Positions 19,061 through 28,270 are shown, counted from the stretch's first letter. The stretch is DNA of 64,000 bases from Ruminococcus sp. (GCA_021199375.1 JAJQIB010000024.1:61802-125801), one strand, 5' to 3'. Notes: generated by a model from the letters alone, not told the origin. Made by a program: numbers and translations.

Positions 19061-19250
19061 AGCGGAGCGAAGCGAGATATGCTTGTTGTACGAACTTGTT
19101 CGTACCAATCTCATGAGCTGACAGCCGCCTTTGCTAAAGCACGGCAACAAGCAAGCATTAGGAGCCGTCAGGCTCCGCTGGATTTCAGTGGGGGATTAGT
19201 TTTACCCCCCCCCACTGAAAGACAAGATGGACCGCCACCTAAGAGGTGGG
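19061..19250. repeat. Palindrome-rich structured block, possibly a mobile-element remnant or ncRNA
   Basis: Inside the 470 bases without a gene between the serine hydrolase and the broken lipoprotein gene lie nested inverted repeats: AGCGGAGC (19061-19068) with GCTCCGCT (19172-19179), GCTTGTTG (19081-19088) with CAACAAGC (19145-19152), GTACGAA/TTCGTAC (19088-19105), GGAGCC/GGCTCC (19161-19176), TTTCAGTGGGGG with CCCCCACTGAAA (19183-19220, with a C9 run) and CCACCT/AGGTGG (19235-19249). The block looks GC-richer than its flanks. No transposase ORF is present. Resemblance to an IS200/IS605-type end or its guide RNA region is an impression only. Confidence 0.5.
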
Positions 19251-19412
19251 GGACATCATGCTTGGGTTATATTAGATTTCATTCCCGATAGGCTCTCTTA
19301 AGCATCTAAACACCTAAAATAGCTTTGAACCATTTTCCTAAACACCATTTTAACATATTTGCACCTTATATGTCAATGCTTTTTTGGAATTTCATTTTGC
19401 TTGAAATAACAA

Positions 19413-19447
19413 AACAGTCCCAGCTCTTATAAAGATTCGGGACTGTT
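19413..19447 (-). terminator. Terminator downstream of the lipoprotein pseudogene
   Basis: Stem AACAGTCCC/GGGACTGTT (19413-19421 with 19439-19447), followed on the minus strand by TTTTGTTATTT. Confidence 0.75.
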
Positions 19448-19478
19448 CAAATGAACATGTTTTTGCTGATTAGCTTAT

Positions 19479-20659
19479 TCACTGTAAAAGATTATCAATA
19501 TCAAACTCAAAATCTATCTCGCCTGTTTGTGCATCAACGTAAATGAATTTTTGAAGATCACCATATTGATAATACTCCTCAGATGGCAGCTCAGAATCCG
19601 GAACGTCTATTACAAATTCCCAAACTAGGTTGCCATCAATCTCATTTCCCGCCTTATAAGCTGAATCCTTTTCGCCTGCTTAATAATCTGCATGAGGATT
19701 GTAACCTATAGGAGTCAATGTATATTTTAGATTTATGTCGTTAATTGTCATCGGTTCGTTGAAGTCGGTAAAGGTTTCCTCTATACTGTCAATTGCACTT
19801 GAAAGTGAAACTATTTCAGTAAGCTCTTCCTTTTCTGTTGGGGTATGCCAACTCCATTTGTCATACATTTTACTTCGCCGTCCATGTACATCCACAGACA
19901 AACGTTATTTGTTTGATATTTTAGCATATCCGTGTCAAGATCAAGCATAGGAACAAGGTTATCTAATGCAATTCCATTATATTTTTTCTCAGCATAAACC
20001 TGAAAGAAAAACCCATCATCAATATCATCTGAACTTCTCGCAATCACAGTCTTAACAGAAATATCGTAATCAGGCTCATATTGATTATAATTTTCATCAA
20101 GCCAAGTCTGGGCATTTTCAACTATCTCGCCTATAGTAATTTGAGTGTCTTTATTATAAATAGCTTCTAGGTTGGTGTTGCTTCTATCTATATGATAAAT
20201 CTCTACTCTATTTCCTAATGAAAAAGCATTATCTCCAACTTCAGAATAATAAAAGGCGATAAACCCGTTATCGCCCACACAGCAGTAGTTTTCATCATTT
20301 TCGAAAGAGTAGGATGTCATTCCGTCATCGGTTGTTTCATGAGCTATCTCAGCATTTTTGTAAACATCCTCATCGAAAAGTGAGCTATAAATAGATTCAT
20401 AGTTTTCATCAAATCCTGAAATCTGCTGAAAATCACACTCGTAATATTCATCTGGCAGCTCGACATTTATATTGTCTGATAAAATGAAATTTGATGGCTC
20501 CTTTTCGAGTGCTTCGCTTACATCCTCACTTAGCTTATCCACAGAAATAAAATCTAAGTCTGAATTTTCCTCTGAGCTGTCAGCTGTTTTTTTGTCGGAT
20601 TTTGCACACGAGGTCAGCAAAAGTGTGCAAAGAGCCACGATTAAAACTCTTTTGTTCAT
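19479..20659 (-). pseudogene. Putative lipoprotein, broken by a frameshift and a premature stop
   Basis: The N-terminus MNKRVLIVALCTLLLTSCAKS is a lipoprotein signal with the lipobox LLTSC. The first frame runs to 19811. Coding potential then moves to another frame near the G4 run at 19840-19843, where GVGIP joins to TEKEELTEIVSLSS, and continues to NPHADY. There an in-frame TAA (19680-19682) is met, after which the same frame stays open for 66 more codons (AGEKDSAYKAGNEIDG to DIDNLLQ) and ends with TGA at 19479-19481. The rebuilt protein would be about 390 residues. Its last part (YVDAQTGEIDFEFD) looks like a PepSY-type strand. The function is unknown. Two separate lesions make a sequencing error less likely. 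Confidence 0.75.
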
Positions 20660-20826
20660 ATAAAATACTCCTTTTTCTTTGTATTTCTTAATGCTGTTCT
20701 AATTTCTATATTTTAATTGTATCATAAGCCTTTAATTGTGTCAACACAAAATGTTAATTTTTGTAGCTTTATACAAATTTCGAAGCTGATTTTTTACATT
20801 TTTTACGATGAAGGAAAAACCAAACA

Positions 20827-20856
20827 AAAGCGATTAGATTACTCTCTAATCGCTTT
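20827..20856 (-). terminator. Terminator of the COG2509-trmO operon
   Basis: A 12-bp stem AAAGCGATTAGA/TCTAATCGCTTT (20827-20838 with 20845-20856), 6-base loop; on the minus strand the following bases are T-rich. Confidence 0.8.
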
Positions 20857-20859
20857 CTG

Positions 20860-21534
20860 TTACTTTACATTGATAACCTTAATCACATCATCGGTCACTT
20901 GAAATTTGACCTGATAGTCAGCATATTCCAGGTAGTAAATTCGTTCAGGATCGTCATGATACGCAGGACGTGGATCTTGAGCTAAGACTTTAAGAAGAGC
21001 TGTACGTTTATCCTCCTGCACGCGCTCTAACAGCTCATTTGAGATTTCAACCGCCTTTTCGTTAGTATTTTTAGCAAACCCACTTGCCGCATCGGGATGG
21101 GAGTCACTTATCGGAAGATATGGCTTTATGTCAACAATTGGAGTGCCATCCATCATATCTACTCCGCTTACTACCAGTATATGCCCTAAGTCCTTATCGT
21201 GCTTCACCTCGCATAGCTTTACGCAAGACAAGCCTATAGCATTCGGTCTAAAGGGTGAGCGTGTGGCAAATACTCCGACTCGCTTGTTGCCGCCAAGTCT
21301 CGGCGGACGCACTGTAGGAGACCATTCATCACGTACGCTCTCTGAAAACCGCCATATTAACCACAGATGTGTAAATCCCTCAATTCCACGAAGTGCCTCA
21401 GGATTCCGATACTCAGGCTCAAATACTATTATCCCTTTAAGCTCATCTATAAGCCCACTTTGACGAGGTATGCCAAATTTAGTGGGAAAATCCGTATGTA
21501 TACTGGCTATTATTTTTGTTTCAAAGCTATCCAT
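20860..21534 (-). CDS. trmO: tRNA (N6-threonylcarbamoyladenosine-37) methyltransferase TrmO (TsaA/YaeB family)
   Basis: SAM-dependent enzyme that methylates t6A37 in some threonine tRNAs. The 224-residue product starts MDSFETKIIASIHTDFPTKFGIPRQSG and has the family motifs FEPEYRNPEALRGIEGFTHLWLI, RPPRLGGNKRVGVFATRSPFRPNAIGLS and MDGTPIVDIKPYLP. The open frame extends upstream, but AGGTGAGG is 9 bases before the ATG at 21534, which lies next to the stop of the preceding flavoprotein gene (21536). The two genes are therefore co-transcribed and probably translationally coupled. Confidence 0.92.
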   Translation of the reverse strand: MDSFETKIIASIHTDFPTKFGIPRQSGLIDELKGIIVFEPEYRNPEALRGIEGFTHLWLIWRFSESVRDEWSPTVRPPRLGGNKRVGVFATRSPFRPNAIGLSCVKLCEVKHDKDLGHILVVSGVDMMDGTPIVDIKPYLPISDSHPDAASGFAKNTNEKAVEISNELLERVQEDKRTALLKVLAQDPRPAYHDDPERIYYLEYADYQVKFQVTDDVIKVINVK

Positions 21535-21535
21535 T

Positions 21536-23134
21536 TTAACTGTCCTCACCTGGAGCAAAGCATTGCATAATCTTTAATGCGATATTAATTCCGTCCGTTG
21601 CCGCCGACATTATACCGCCAGCATAGCCTGCGCCCTCGCCACAAGGATATAAATTATCTGCTCGTTCGGTCACACCAAGATTGTTTCTCGGAAGCCTTAT
21701 TGGAGAGGATGTGCGTGTTTCTGGAGCGGTCAAAACCGCTCCCATATCACTAAAGCAATGCATTTTTCGTGCAAATACCCTAAAGCCCTCCTCAAGAGTG
21801 CTGCTCACATAATCAGGAAAAAGCCTTCTAAGCTCATACGGTGCAACTCCAAGACAGTAGGTCGGATTTACACTTGCTCCATTAAGCGTAGGCTTGCCTG
21901 ACAAAAAGCCTCCAAGCGTTGTTGCAGGAGCAGTATATCGACCTGCCGCTTGATAGCTTGCACGCTCGATTCTTTTTGCGAATCTAAAGCCGTCAAAGGC
22001 ATTATTTCCGTAATCCTCAGGAGAGACGGATACCACCACGGCTGAATTTGCATTCTCACCATCTCTTGCAAATTCACTCATGCCGTTTGTGACAAGTCCG
22101 CCCTCCTCGCTTGATGCAGGCACTACAGCTCCGCCGGGACACATACAGAACGTGTAGACCGCTCTACCCTGTGCCGTACGATGGGAAAGCTGATATTCTC
22201 CTACCGGCAAAAGCGGGTTATCTGCCTGTTCACCGTAAAGCGATTCGTTCACACTTCGCTGAGTATGCTCAATTCTAACTCCTACAGAAAAGGGCTTAGG
22301 TTCAAGAGCAACTCCGCTGTTTTCAAGCAAAAGAAATGTATCCTCTGCCGAATGTCCACAGGCTATTACAAGTGCTGAGCATGAAATATCCCCATCATCA
22401 GTAACCACCGATGAAACGCTTCTATTATGCATATTGATAGCCTTGAGCGGCGTTTCAAACCTAACCTCGCCGCCTAGTGAAATTATCTGCTCTCGAATAT
22501 TTTTAACAACCGCCTTAAGCTTATCGGTGCCTATATGTGGCTTAGCTTTGGTCAAAATCGACTCGTCCGCTCCTGCTCTTACAAATTCTTCTAATACGTA
22601 TCTACAGTTGGGATCCTTAATTCGAGTAGTAAGCTTTCCATCAGAAAAGGTTCCTGCTCCGCCCTCACCGAACTGAACATTAGAGCTTGTATCAAGGCTT
22701 CCGGTTTTCCAAAAGCGCTCAGTGAGCTGTGTGCGCTTATCAACATCTGCACCCTTTTCGAGCACTATTGGTCGATACCCATGCTTTGCAAGCATCAGGG
22801 CGCAAAACATTCCCGCAGGACCAAAGCCTGCTACTACCACACGTCCGGTTCTCTTTTTTGTACCAATTACAGGAATGATGTTGGTCGCTGCGGCAAGCTT
22901 ACAAAGCTTATTGCTTTTACAAATACGCAGCTCCTCACTCTGATCTAAAAGCTCAAAATATACCGAATGAACAAAATGTATATTGCTTCTTCTCCTCGCA
23001 TCAAGTGAGGTCTTATGAATATCCGCACGCTTAATACTACTCAGCGAAATGCCACACAGCTTTCGTGCCCTTTCAATTACCTCATCACAGCCTAGGTCTA
23101 TCGGTGCCATAACGGGATTTACTATTAGTGCCAT
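21536..23134 (-). CDS. FAD-dependent dehydrogenase of the COG2509 type
   Basis: A 532-residue flavoprotein of unknown physiological role. An N-terminal cap (about 1-95) precedes the Rossmann dinucleotide motif VVVAGFGPAGMFCALML (about 97-113). Other signatures are SSNVQFGEGGAGTFSDGKLTTR, PHIGTDKLKAVVKN, VIACGHSAEDTF, and the C-terminal FAD motif LYPCGEGAGYAGGIMSAATDGI. No membrane anchor or signal is present. It lies 67 bases after cdaR with a hairpin in the gap, and next to trmO. The substrate is unknown, as for most of this widespread family. Confidence 0.88.
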   Translation of the reverse strand: MALIVNPVMAPIDLGCDEVIERARKLCGISLSSIKRADIHKTSLDARRRSNIHFVHSVYFELLDQSEELRICKSNKLCKLAAATNIIPVIGTKKRTGRVVVAGFGPAGMFCALMLAKHGYRPIVLEKGADVDKRTQLTERFWKTGSLDTSSNVQFGEGGAGTFSDGKLTTRIKDPNCRYVLEEFVRAGADESILTKAKPHIGTDKLKAVVKNIREQIISLGGEVRFETPLKAINMHNRSVSSVVTDDGDISCSALVIACGHSAEDTFLLLENSGVALEPKPFSVGVRIEHTQRSVNESLYGEQADNPLLPVGEYQLSHRTAQGRAVYTFCMCPGGAVVPASSEEGGLVTNGMSEFARDGENANSAVVVSVSPEDYGNNAFDGFRFAKRIERASYQAAGRYTAPATTLGGFLSGKPTLNGASVNPTYCLGVAPYELRRLFPDYVSSTLEEGFRVFARKMHCFSDMGAVLTAPETRTSSPIRLPRNNLGVTERADNLYPCGEGAGYAGGIMSAATDGINIALKIMQCFAPGEDS

Positions 23135-23152
23135 TTTACTCTCCTTAACAAA

Positions 23153-23190
23153 GCAGGCTTTTGGGCAACCTTCATCACCAAAAAGCCTGC
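23153..23190 (-). other. Terminator-like hairpin between cdaR and the COG2509 gene
   Basis: Stem GCAGGCTTTTGG with CCAAAAAGCCTGC (23153-23164 with 23178-23190, one bulge). On the minus strand only TTTGTT follows, so termination after cdaR may be partial. Confidence 0.5.
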
Positions 23191-23201
23191 AAATTCTTCA
23201 C

Positions 23202-24536
23202 TTAGTCTGAGCTCGATGAGCTGTCAACCTCAGTTACAGCACTTTGTGCCTCTTCATCTGATACAGTTACAACCACCTCATGTGTGCCTATATTCCATAC
23301 AGTGTTATACTTCTTAGAGTATATAGTAATTGCATGCGAAACCGATCCATTTGCCGACACATCACTTAGGTCGATTTCTGCTGTAAGATCATCAACTGTG
23401 AGGTCATCTACTACGTCTGACGGACCAAAGATCACAACATTTGAAATCTGTTCGCTGTCGAGTGTCACCGTTTTGCCTGATGGTGCATTTGTTATCGTAA
23501 CATTATCTGACGAAATCACTAATGTCTTTTGACTGTAATCAGAAAAGTCAAAGCTTAGCTCTACCTGCTCAACTCCCGACTGATTTTCCTCTCCTGTTGA
23601 AAGTATCGAGGCTATCTCGGTCTTGAAGGTCTTACCTTTACTTACATCATAGAGCGCAACAGGACTTAGCTTAAGCGTTTCGGTCGATGCTGCATCCAGC
23701 TGAGGAGTTACAAGCTGAATTGTCTCCTGTGACAATGTATATGGAAGCGAATCAACATCAAAGCCCGGAGGAGTATCGGTGAAGGTCGGCTCAAGCGTTG
23801 CCGTCACCTTCTTATAAACAACAAATGTAATGTCAACGCTCTCTTGAGACAACGTATAGAGCGATGAATCAAGCAAATTGTCATCTGCATCATAAAGCAG
23901 CAGTGAATCACTTGTGACGGTCATGTCATCTGAAATCGTTGCGCTGTCGGTATACACAGCCACTACCTTTGCGAGATTTTCGAGCTCATTCTCTGCTCCC
24001 TCGATTTCAATCTCATCAGTGGATACCGCCGTCTCTTTAAGCATAAATCCATCCTCAGCGCTTACGTTTGGCGCTGATACTGTTACCGGCATTGTTGTTG
24101 AGGCTATGCGGTCAAACTGAACCTCAACCGTTTCGGGAGACACCGAAATTATAGTACACTGATCTGTCGAATGGGTAGACTTAACATCAATATCAAGCTC
24201 ATATGTTCCCTCTTTAGTAACAGAATCCAGATTCACGCTTGCCGACAAATCATTTGCGGTATAAGCACCTATTTCGTAGTTCATACCTTGTATTTCTACA
24301 TCTACGCTTATATCCTGATAGCCAAGTGCGCTAAGTCCACGGCTTTCAGCTGTGGTGCCGGACATCGAAAAATCAACCGGGACATCTGTAATTGTTTTAT
24401 TTACTGTGGGATACTGTGTTATTGAGAGTGCAAACCAAATAATAATCGCCGAAATAATAGCCAAAATCCTCAAGACCATATCGGACATCATGCCTTTTTC
24501 GCGGCTGGGCTTATTTTTCTTTACTGCTTTTTCCAT
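23202..24536 (-). CDS. cdaR: YbbR-domain regulator of diadenylate cyclase (CdaR)
   Basis: A 444-residue membrane-anchored protein. One N-terminal transmembrane helix (about 20-42, VLRILAIISAIIIWFALSI) precedes an extracytoplasmic region made of repeated YbbR beta domains, with recurring VPVDFSMSG, MPVTVSAP and TLEPTF-like strands. CdaR binds CdaA and tunes c-di-AMP production. The gene overlaps cdaA by 16 bases and has its own GGAGGGTGA site. The C-terminus is acidic and Ser-rich. The glmM gene that usually completes the cdaA-cdaR-glmM operon is not next; a COG2509 flavoprotein gene follows. Confidence 0.93.
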   Translation of the reverse strand: MEKAVKKNKPSREKGMMSDMVLRILAIISAIIIWFALSITQYPTVNKTITDVPVDFSMSGTTAESRGLSALGYQDISVDVEIQGMNYEIGAYTANDLSASVNLDSVTKEGTYELDIDVKSTHSTDQCTIISVSPETVEVQFDRIASTTMPVTVSAPNVSAEDGFMLKETAVSTDEIEIEGAENELENLAKVVAVYTDSATISDDMTVTSDSLLLYDADDNLLDSSLYTLSQESVDITFVVYKKVTATLEPTFTDTPPGFDVDSLPYTLSQETIQLVTPQLDAASTETLKLSPVALYDVSKGKTFKTEIASILSTGEENQSGVEQVELSFDFSDYSQKTLVISSDNVTITNAPSGKTVTLDSEQISNVVIFGPSDVVDDLTVDDLTAEIDLSDVSANGSVSHAITIYSKKYNTVWNIGTHEVVVTVSDEEAQSAVTEVDSSSSSD

Positions 24537-25411
24537 CTGGAAATCACCCTCCCCGCTATGTTATTTGTATTGCTTCCCGACTGAGCTTCAGGTATCAAGC
24601 TTTTTCTCAACAGCTTAGCAAGACTTTCCTTAGAAAAGCCCCTAGTAAGCTCGCCGTTTTCAGCAACAGAGATTGTGCCCGTTTCCTCACTAACAACCAC
24701 AACTATGGCATCGCTGTTTTCGCTCATACCTATTGCGGCTCTGTGACGAGAGCCAAGCTGCTTTGCAATCAGCTCCTCCTTTTGAGGCTTGGGCAAAAAG
24801 CAGCCTGCTGCCAGGATTTTGCCATCACGCATGATTACTGCACCATCATGAAGCGGAGTATTCGGATAGAAAATATTTCCAAACACCGCAGCGCTTGGCG
24901 TACAATCAAGTATCGTTCCTGTATCTATCTGCTCACCGAGTCTGGTTTTACGCTCACAAATTATCAGCGCACCTGTACAGGTCGCAGAAAGATTTTGTGC
25001 CGCCTCGCATATTGCATTAATAGCCGGTGTCCAAATCTCATCGTCATTACCGTTATCACTAATAGGAATAAAGCTTAAATCTGTAATCTTAGTGCGTCCG
25101 AGCTTCTCGATAATTCTTCTTAGCTCCGGTTGGAAAAGTATTACAATAGCCAGCACTCCCCACTGGAATATAATTCTAAGCAAAAATCTTATAGTTTGAA
25201 GCTCAAAAAGCGTTGCTAACAGATAAAAAATAACAAGCAGAATAACGCCCTGCACAAGCTGCATAGCACGTGTTTCACGGATAAGCTTCATGGCATGAAA
25301 AATGATAAATGACAGAATTATAATATCAACTATGTCATTTAACCCAATGGATATAAAGACTCCCCAAATAGCATTCATAAGGTCGCCGAAGCTTTCTATT
25401 GAGTCTAGCAT
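24521..25411 (-). CDS. cdaA: Diadenylate cyclase CdaA
   Basis: Makes c-di-AMP from two ATP, the essential second messenger for potassium, osmolyte and cell-wall control in Firmicutes. The 296 residues have three N-terminal membrane helices (about 18-80) and a cytoplasmic DAC (DisA_N) domain with both active-site motifs: DGA (D189 in LHDGAVIM) and RHR (222-224 in GSRHRAAIG). It is first in the operon, overlapping cdaR. A promoter lies 35-60 bases upstream. Confidence 0.96.
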   Translation of the reverse strand: MLDSIESFGDLMNAIWGVFISIGLNDIVDIIILSFIIFHAMKLIRETRAMQLVQGVILLVIFYLLATLFELQTIRFLLRIIFQWGVLAIVILFQPELRRIIEKLGRTKITDLSFIPISDNGNDDEIWTPAINAICEAAQNLSATCTGALIICERKTRLGEQIDTGTILDCTPSAAVFGNIFYPNTPLHDGAVIMRDGKILAAGCFLPKPQKEELIAKQLGSRHRAAIGMSENSDAIVVVVSEETGTISVAENGELTRGFSKESLAKLLRKSLIPEAQSGSNTNNIAGRVISRWKKQ

Positions 25412-25445
25412 TTTATCACACCCTTTAAAAAATACCTATATAATA

Positions 25446-25474
25446 ATTGTAGCACACTTTTTTCAATAGTGCAA
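25446..25474 (-). promoter_or_regulatory. Promoter of cdaA-cdaR
   Basis: On the minus strand TTGCAC (25469-25474), 17 bases, TACAAT (25446-25451), between the upstream gene of unknown function and cdaA. Confidence 0.7.
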
Positions 25475-25503
25475 GACTTTTTACGCTAATTTATTGTAAG
25501 CAA

Positions 25504-26106
25504 TTATACAATTCTGTCAAAATACATTCCTGCATCCTCTAGGCTTGTGGGAATATCAAAAACCGTGAAATCGTCAACCTCGGCAGTCGTGCAAACTGCC
25601 TCATTGTCGTCGCTTAAAATCTCCCACGGTGTTACTATAGAGCTAACCTCATTTGCACAGCAGCTCTTAAGCATTTTAACGACGTCCTTGCGCATAGCCT
25701 CGCTTGAACATGAAATATCTATCACTTTGAAATCCTGCACATAAAGCTCATCATCGCCACCATTTTGTCCAAAACCAAATCTGCACACTCCGTCACCTGT
25801 AAGAAGCTCACCATAGCATTCAATCAGTGCCTTAATAACTGGTCTTGTACAATTATCAAGGTAATACAGCCGATAATGGCTTTCCTTTGAGTCTTCATGC
25901 CTAAGTGCTCTCTCCTCGCTCTCATCACAAGGAATTTCGATAAAGAAAAATATCGGTTCAGGCAAAAGGTCTGTGTATAGCTCCAAAAGCTCAATTAGCT
26001 TTTCATTACTCAAAAGTGCAGTTATACCGTTGCCGTTTATCTGATAGGAGCTCTTAAGTCCTTCAGTGTTGTCTATAGCTATGCCCGCAGGCAGTTGAAA
26101 TTCCAT
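25504..26106 (-). CDS. Protein of unknown function (200 residues)
   Basis: I do not recognise this family. The product is acidic and soluble-looking, with no signal peptide or membrane helix. It has mixed alpha/beta character and five Cys residues in its second half (for example SCCAN). A segment of about 30 residues around FFFIEIPCDESEE looks like a buried strand followed by an acidic loop. The ribosome site GGGAGA precedes the ATG. It lies in the same direction as, and between, the CPBP protease gene and cdaA, but cdaA has its own promoter, so an operon with c-di-AMP genes is not implied. No function is proposed. Confidence 0.7.
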   Translation of the reverse strand: MEFQLPAGIAIDNTEGLKSSYQINGNGITALLSNEKLIELLELYTDLLPEPIFFFIEIPCDESEERALRHEDSKESHYRLYYLDNCTRPVIKALIECYGELLTGDGVCRFGFGQNGGDDELYVQDFKVIDISCSSEAMRKDVVKMLKSCCANEVSSIVTPWEILSDDNEAVCTTAEVDDFTVFDIPTSLEDAGMYFDRIV

Positions 26107-26157
26107 TTTAATTCTCCCAATACTTAAGTTTTTTGTATGTTTTAAAACCTAATGCGT

Positions 26158-27237
26158 TTAGCTGTTATAGTACAAAAAGCTTTCAATAAAATCCCAAAGA
26201 AGATATAGGATGTACACAAGCACAAAAATGTTAGTAAATACCGATACATATCTCGTGCTGCTCTTTGTTGCAAAGGCAGGTTCACTTTTCTTTATATCGT
26301 CATACAAGCCCTTTAGCATAACGATGATAGAATAAAATCCCATGAACATGAGAATTATAACTAATGCCAGATAAACCGTATACGCATTATCAAGTCCCAG
26401 CGCATCACCTATATCGGTTATACTTGCAAATGTGTTGTTTAATACATGAATGATAAGCGTAGGAACAATGCTGTTGCAATTAACCGCTACCATCGCATAG
26501 ATTATTCCGCCAATAAAGGTCGTCAACGACTGCGAAAGGTTGCCATGCATCAGTCCGAAGAAAAGTGCTGAGAAGAATATTGCCATACCCTTACCGTATG
26601 GGGAAAGCAGCTTTATTACAAGCCCACGGTAGATGATTTCCTCGACCACAGGTCCTATTATGCAGACATATACCAGCTGTATAATAATTGCATATTGTGA
26701 CGGCTCAGTAATGGAAAAGTCAGCCTCCGGAACCTCAATTCCGCTTTGATTCATCATCTGTGTAATCAGCGCAACCACTATGCTTGCAAGCAGATTAAAC
26801 GTCAGACAAAGAGGTGTCCATTTGATTCCCTGCTTAACGCACCCCTTATATGGCTTAAGCATGGTTGACACAAAATGTATCTTCATAAAGCACTCAGCCA
26901 CAATTAGAAGTGAAAGTGCCGATAGCACTATGATGAACACATTTGCCGTCATAGAATACGCCGATGACGTAACTGCCTCAGTCTGTTCATTTGCTAAATA
27001 AAGCTTTACCTCATATATATTAACAGAAAATCCACCGTGATAGTAGGTGTATGAAAGTATATAAAACAAATTTAGATACAGACTATTAAACAAATTGTAG
27101 AGCAGCAAAAGCACACCTAAAAATGAGGCGTTCTTAAACAGCCCGTTTTTTTCCTTGCGCTGCGCCTGCATTAGCTGTGAGTTATAGTCGTTCGGCGTAA
27201 AGCTAAATCCACCACCGTAATTGTTGTAATTATCCAT
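26158..27237 (-). CDS. CPBP-family intramembrane metalloprotease
   Basis: A 359-residue polytopic membrane protein with about eight hydrophobic helices. The ABI/CPBP signature appears as motif 1 EEIIYRGLV, motif 2 FFSALFFGLMHG, and motif 3 VPTLIIHVLNNTFAS, giving the Glu/His metal ligands. Family members cleave membrane-anchored substrates such as prenylated proteins, anti-sigma factors or bacteriocin precursors; the substrate here is unknown. The N-terminus (MDNYNNYGGGFSFTPNDYN) is Asn/Tyr/Gly-rich and cytosolic. The gene lies 33 bases after metF in the same direction, so it may be co-transcribed with it. Confidence 0.9.
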   Translation of the reverse strand: MDNYNNYGGGFSFTPNDYNSQLMQAQRKEKNGLFKNASFLGVLLLLYNLFNSLYLNLFYILSYTYYHGGFSVNIYEVKLYLANEQTEAVTSSAYSMTANVFIIVLSALSLLIVAECFMKIHFVSTMLKPYKGCVKQGIKWTPLCLTFNLLASIVVALITQMMNQSGIEVPEADFSITEPSQYAIIIQLVYVCIIGPVVEEIIYRGLVIKLLSPYGKGMAIFFSALFFGLMHGNLSQSLTTFIGGIIYAMVAVNCNSIVPTLIIHVLNNTFASITDIGDALGLDNAYTVYLALVIILMFMGFYSIIVMLKGLYDDIKKSEPAFATKSSTRYVSVFTNIFVLVYILYLLWDFIESFLYYNS

Positions 27238-27270
27238 TTTGCTCCTTTTTTCTTTTTTATGGCTTTAAAA

Positions 27271-28134
27271 TCAGAGAAGATTCTTTACTGCTTGGTAAAT
27301 TCTTATTGCAACATCCGGCTTATTCATTGAGTAGAGATGTATACCATCAGCTCCGCTTGCTATAAGATCCGAAATCTGGTCAATAGAATAGTTGATGCAA
27401 GCGTCCTTAAGAGCTTCCTCGTTGTACTCATATTTGTTTAGCAAACGTGCAAGCTTTTGGGGAATGCTTGCTCCACACATCGACACCATTCTTAAAATTC
27501 CAGCCTTACTTGTAACAGGCATAATTCCCGCCTCAATAGGACTTTTTATACCAACAATCTCCGCTCTTTCACGAAACCTATAAAAGTCGGAATTGTCAAA
27601 GAAAAGCTGTGACATAAAATGCTTTGCTCCGCATTCCTCCTTGTATTTCATATAACGTATATCCTCAGCAGCGGTTTCGCTGTTTGGATGAGTTTCGGGA
27701 TAACATGCCGCTGAAATTTCAAGCCAGGGCGCCTTTTCGCGCAGATACAAGATAAGATCTGATGCATGCTTAAAATCGTCCTTTGGCTCAACCTTGTCAT
27801 TTATATCGCCTCTGAGTGCCAAAACATTTTCGATTCCAGACTGCTTGAAAAGCTCAATAGCAAGATCTATATCCTCTTTTGTGTTATTGACACAGGTCAG
27901 ATGTGCAATAGACAAAATATCATATTTCTCCTTTATTATGCGGCAAATGTCTACTGTAGAAGTATCTGCAGGATTTCCGCCTGCTCCGTATGTACAGCTT
28001 ATAAAGCTAGGCTTTATTCCCGATAGTCCGTCAAGCGTTGAATAAATCGAATCAATTGTTCCCGGCTTTTTGGGTGGAAAAATTTCCATCGAAAAAACCG
28101 TTTTTTCGCCATCAAATAGCTTTTTTATCTCCAT
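27271..28134 (-). CDS. metF: 5,10-methylenetetrahydrofolate reductase
   Basis: FAD-dependent enzyme making 5-methyl-THF, the methyl donor for methionine synthesis. The 287-residue length matches bacterial MetF. Visible motifs are FSMEIFPPKKPGT (N-terminal strand with the catalytic Glu), SCTYGAGG, AHLTCVNNT, LALRGDIND and KHFMSQLFFD. It has its own promoter. It complements metY, since homocysteine from MetY needs this methyl group to become methionine, although the two loci are 16 kb apart. No methionine synthase gene is in the window. Confidence 0.95.
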   Translation of the reverse strand: MEIKKLFDGEKTVFSMEIFPPKKPGTIDSIYSTLDGLSGIKPSFISCTYGAGGNPADTSTVDICRIIKEKYDILSIAHLTCVNNTKEDIDLAIELFKQSGIENVLALRGDINDKVEPKDDFKHASDLILYLREKAPWLEISAACYPETHPNSETAAEDIRYMKYKEECGAKHFMSQLFFDNSDFYRFRERAEIVGIKSPIEAGIMPVTSKAGILRMVSMCGASIPQKLARLLNKYEYNEEALKDACINYSIDQISDLIASGADGIHLYSMNKPDVAIRIYQAVKNLL

Positions 28135-28179
28135 ATTTCATCTATCCTTTTCATCTTTAATGTATAGTCATACAATTAT

Positions 28180-28208
28180 ATTATAGCACACAATTGCGCA
28201 AAACTCAA
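28180..28208 (-). promoter_or_regulatory. Promoter of metF
   Basis: On the minus strand TTGAGT (28203-28208), 17 bases, TATAAT (28180-28185), 46 bases before the metF ATG. No SAM riboswitch is visible in this short leader. Confidence 0.7.
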
Positions 28209-28270
28209 ATCATTTTGAGCGACAAATGCTAACAAAATGTAAATAAACTCTGCGTATTCTGTTACAGCAC

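Noticed and set aside
19079..19291. 70-codon frame over the palindromic block
   Set aside because: Translation is low-complexity and follows the inverted repeats; no transposase or TnpB resemblance.
28135..28180. SAM riboswitch in front of metF
   Set aside because: The leader after the promoter is too short (under 50 bases) to hold one.
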